Below, in pieces: positions 41,931 through 44,067 of a stretch of 44,067 nt of DNA. A model generated the notes under the pieces. That model ran no database searches. It was not told the DNA's origin and saw only the letters and a program-made list of their open reading frames with translations. Where the stretch lies: positions 1 through 44,067 of the forward strand of contig CACYCP010000023.1 in NCBI GenBank assembly GCA_902772985.1. Direction: 5' to 3'. This DNA is from an uncultured Bacteroidia bacterium. Lineage in GTDB: Bacteria > Bacteroidota > Bacteroidia > Bacteroidales > UBA932. Positions within the stretch are counted from its first letter, which is position 1. Every line of letters starts with the position of its first letter. A program made the translations under genes and the position numbers.

Positions 41931-43808
41931 ATGTACGAAGTCTTAGACCAGGTTAATTACCCCAAAGACATAAAGAAACTTGGCAGGAAGGCTCTCGGGC
42001 AGCTTTGCTCCGAGATACGGGACTACATTGTCCACTGCTGTGCCGAGAATCCCGGTCACCTGGGCTCCAGCCTTGGAGCGGTAGAGCTCATAACCGCCCT
42101 GCATTATGTATATGACGCTCCGGAGGACAAGATAATCTTTGACGTGGGCCATCAGGCCTATGCCCACAAGATTCTCACCGGCCGTAAGGAAGAGTTCAAG
42201 ATGAACCGCAAGGCCGGAGGAATCAGCGGTTTCCCCAAACGCGGGGAAAGCCCTTACGACTGCTTCGGCGCAGGGCATTCTTCCACCTCCATATCGGCCG
42301 CGCTTGGTTTTGCCGAAGCTGCGCGCATTTCCGGCATAGGCCAGAAGGTGGTGGCGGTGATAGGGGACGGGGCCCTCACCGGCGGCCTTGCCTGGGAAGG
42401 GATGAACAACGCCGGCAGTTCCAAGGCCGATATCCTTGTGATTGTCAACGACAACAATATCTCCATCGACCAGAATAAAGGCGGCGTACACGAATACCTG
42501 CTTCAAATAACCACCAATCCAATTTATAACAAGGTCAAGAACCACGTCTGGAACTCCCTTGGGGAAGGAAAGACCAGGAACTGGGTGCAGAAAAGGGTTA
42601 TTGACACCAAGTCCAATCTTGTCCGCCGCTCCGGAGGCGCCTTATTCGAATCCCTGGGTTTCCGCTACTTCGGCCCTGTGGACGGGAATAACCTGGACGA
42701 CATGGTGAACACCCTCCTTCGCCTGAAGGACCTTCATGGCCCGCGCATATTGCACGTGCACACGCGTAAAGGTTATGGTTATGCCCCGGCCATGGAAAAT
42801 CCAACCCTTTGGCACGCTCCCGGCCGCTTCGATCCGGCAACAGGGGAGCGTGTGAAGACAGTCTATCCCGCCAGCCGCTATCAGGATGTTTTCGGGCAGA
42901 CCCTTCTTGAACTTGCCGCCAAGGATTCCAGGATAGTAGGAATCACCCCCGCAATGTCGTCCGGCTGCGGCATGACTGCTTTTGAGGCAGCTTTCCCGGA
43001 GCGCTTTTTCGATGTTGGGATTGAGGAAGGACACGCGGTCACTTTCGCCGCGGGACTTGCCGCCGCAGGGATGAGGCCATTCTGCAACATTTATTCATCC
43101 TTCTCCCAGAGGGCTTATGACAACATTATCCACGATGTGGCCCTGCAGGGACTTCCGGTCGTGCTTTGTTTTGACAGGGCCGGCCTGGTAGGGGAGGACG
43201 GAGCCACCCATAACGGCTGCTACGACTTGTCGGCCTACCGCAGCATCCCGGAAACCGTGATCTGCGCTCCGCGAAACGAACTGGAGCTCCGCCGTCTGAT
43301 GTGCAGCGGCCTTGCCGCCGAAAAAGGACCTTTCATAATCCGCTATCCCCGCGGCTGTGGAGAAGGCGTCCAGTGGAAGGGCGAGGCCTTGGAGCCGCTT
43401 CCCGTGGGCAAGGGAGAAAAACTCCTTGACGGAAAAAGGGTCGCCATCGTTGGCCTGGGTCCGGTGCTGAACTGCGCCTGGCGTGCCGCCGCCCGTCATA
43501 AGGCCGATTACGGAGTGGCCCCTTCGGTTTACGACCTCCGTTTCCTGAAGCCCTTGGATGCGGATATTCTTGCCGATCTTCGCAAGTACAAAATCATTGT
43601 CACCGTGGAGGATGGTTCCCTCAAAGGCGGGCTTTACGGCGCCATTTGCGAGTTCTTCGCAGGCCAGGTGGACGCCCCGCTTGTCAAAGGTGTTGGAATC
43701 CCTGACCGTTTCATTACCCAAGACAGCCGCAGCGGCCAGCTTGCCACCTGTGGTTTGGATGAAGAGTCCATCTTCGACCTTTTGATTGAGCTGATGAAAA
43801 ATCTTTGA
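41931..43808 (+). CDS. dxs: 1-deoxy-D-xylulose-5-phosphate synthase
   Basis: A 625-residue thiamine diphosphate enzyme, full length. Signatures are HLGSSLGAVELITALHYVY (from His43), DVGHQAYAHKILTGR, and the ThDP/Mg motif GDGALTGG at 145-152 with downstream NDNNISID. The pyrimidine domain contains GIEEGHAVTFAAGLAAAG with the catalytic Glu and SSFSQRAYDNIIHDVALQ. A C-terminal transketolase domain includes VTVEDGSLKGG. It joins pyruvate and glyceraldehyde-3-phosphate, the first step of the MEP isoprenoid pathway. Pairing with the prenyl synthase fits one isoprenoid operon. tRNA-Thr follows 70 nt later with its own promoter. Confidence 0.96.
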   Translation: MYEVLDQVNYPKDIKKLGRKALGQLCSEIRDYIVHCCAENPGHLGSSLGAVELITALHYVYDAPEDKIIFDVGHQAYAHKILTGRKEEFKMNRKAGGISGFPKRGESPYDCFGAGHSSTSISAALGFAEAARISGIGQKVVAVIGDGALTGGLAWEGMNNAGSSKADILVIVNDNNISIDQNKGGVHEYLLQITTNPIYNKVKNHVWNSLGEGKTRNWVQKRVIDTKSNLVRRSGGALFESLGFRYFGPVDGNNLDDMVNTLLRLKDLHGPRILHVHTRKGYGYAPAMENPTLWHAPGRFDPATGERVKTVYPASRYQDVFGQTLLELAAKDSRIVGITPAMSSGCGMTAFEAAFPERFFDVGIEEGHAVTFAAGLAAAGMRPFCNIYSSFSQRAYDNIIHDVALQGLPVVLCFDRAGLVGEDGATHNGCYDLSAYRSIPETVICAPRNELELRRLMCSGLAAEKGPFIIRYPRGCGEGVQWKGEALEPLPVGKGEKLLDGKRVAIVGLGPVLNCAWRAAARHKADYGVAPSVYDLRFLKPLDADILADLRKYKIIVTVEDGSLKGGLYGAICEFFAGQVDAPLVKGVGIPDRFITQDSRSGQLATCGLDEESIFDLLIELMKNL

Positions 43809-43813
43809 ATTTT

Positions 43814-43845
43814 TTTGGTGGATTAAAAAAAAGTCCCTACCTTTG
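43814..43845 (+). promoter_or_regulatory. Promoter of the tRNA-Thr / tRNA-Tyr unit
   Basis: TTTG at 43814-43817 and TACCTTTG at 43838-43845 are 20 bases apart, a good match to the Bacteroidota -33/-7 pair. The box ends 33 bases before tRNA-Thr. Confidence 0.65.
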
Positions 43846-43878
43846 CAGTCCTTTCAGTGGTGGAGGATTCACCAAGCC

Positions 43879-43952
43879 GCCGATATAGCTCAGTTGGCCA
43901 GAGCACGTGATTTGTAATCTCGGGGTCGTGGGTTCGAATCCCTCTATCGGCT
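43879..43952 (+). tRNA. tRNA-Thr (anticodon TGT)
   Basis: The acceptor stem GCCGATA pairs with TATCGGC. The D arm is GCTC/GAGC. The anticodon loop TTTGTAA gives anticodon TGT, and its stem CGTGA/TCTCG has one T-T mismatch. The T arm encloses TTCGAAT. The discriminator is T and CCA is not encoded. Confidence 0.95.
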
Positions 43953-43987
43953 CGAAAGGGCTTTGACAACATTGTAAGGCCATTTTT

Positions 43988-44067
43988 GGGAGGTTCGCAT
44001 AGTGGCAATTGCGGCGGACTGTAAATCCGCTCCCTCAGGGTTCGGTGGTTCGAGTCCACCACCTCCC
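43988..44067 (+). tRNA. tRNA-Tyr (anticodon GTA), cut by the window end at its 3' tip
   Basis: The acceptor stem GGGAGGT pairs with ACCTCCC, the last seven bases of the window. The anticodon stem GCGGA/TCCGC encloses CTGTAAA, giving anticodon GTA. A long variable arm follows, as expected for a class II tRNA-Tyr. The T arm GGTGG-TTCGAGT-CCACC is complete. Only the discriminator base and tail fall outside. Confidence 0.95.

Noticed and set aside
43823..44062. A 79-residue minus-strand frame reading through both tRNA genes
   Set aside because: It is the familiar false translation of tRNA genes (SNHRTLRE, GIRTHDPE patterns) and covers tRNA-Thr and tRNA-Tyr antisense.

Overview
The window looks like chromosomal DNA from an anaerobic member of the Bacteroidales. 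The evidence is the RnfABCDGE ion pump, GH92/GH125/GH130 mannose-glycan enzymes, a DUF4251-type lipoprotein, Bacteroidota-style TAnnTTTG promoter boxes and small tightly packed operons. The genus cannot be fixed from the sequence. No IS element, CRISPR array, integrase or phage gene was seen. Coding density is very high and no stretch over 300 bases lacks a gene.

Layout. (1) 1-5371, plus strand: the rnfC 3' end, then rnfD, rnfG, rnfE and rnfA, a NahK-like sugar kinase and a Dcu-type C4-dicarboxylate transporter. (2) 5372-5602: a strongly structured intergenic stretch and tRNA-Arg(TCT). (3) 5616-6614, minus: an exported protein of unknown function. (4) 6711-17156, plus: a six-gene run made of a Wza-like SLBB export protein, a Wzz-like protein, GH92, GH125, GH92 and a GH130_2-type mannosyl-GlcNAc phosphorylase. 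Most junctions overlap. (5) 26286 down to 17143, minus: DUF4251 lipoprotein, rdgB, recO, an RNase R frame that runs without a stop into a GH3 glycosidase lipoprotein, and a GH2 beta-galactosidase-type enzyme. (6) 26348-29237: an S41 processing peptidase (plus) and a U32 peptidase-family enzyme (minus), convergent. (7) 29302-35183, plus: CstA, a YfcC-family carrier and two paralogous MFS transporters. (8) 40831 down to 35180, minus: a MacB-type ATPase, two MacB-type permeases, a HlyD/MacA adaptor and a TolC-type outer membrane protein. (9) 40947-44067, plus: polyprenyl diphosphate synthase, Dxs, tRNA-Thr(TGT) and tRNA-Tyr(GTA).

How the parts work together. Regions 4 and 5 together read as a machine for dismantling mannose-rich N-glycans or mannan. 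Exported GH92 and GH125 enzymes trim alpha-mannose. GH2 and GH3 enzymes remove beta-linked sugars. The signal-less GH130 would split Man-beta-1,4-GlcNAc by phosphorolysis in the cytoplasm. The NahK-like kinase in region 1 could then phosphorylate the freed hexosamine. No SusC/SusD pair is present, and the mannosidases share an operon with a polysaccharide-export pair instead. Region 7 looks like uptake of peptides, amino acids or small organic acids. Rnf and Dcu suggest fumarate-linked anaerobic energy metabolism.

Most unusual points: (a) the first GH92 has Gln where the family normally has its catalytic-acid Glu, which suggests a mannosyl-phosphate or otherwise altered substrate; (b) the stop-less rnr-GH3 junction, with a strong Shine-Dalgarno plus GTG lying one frame off the GH3 signal peptide; (c) the wza/wzz-mannosidase operon; (d) the nested hairpins between dcu and tRNA-Arg.
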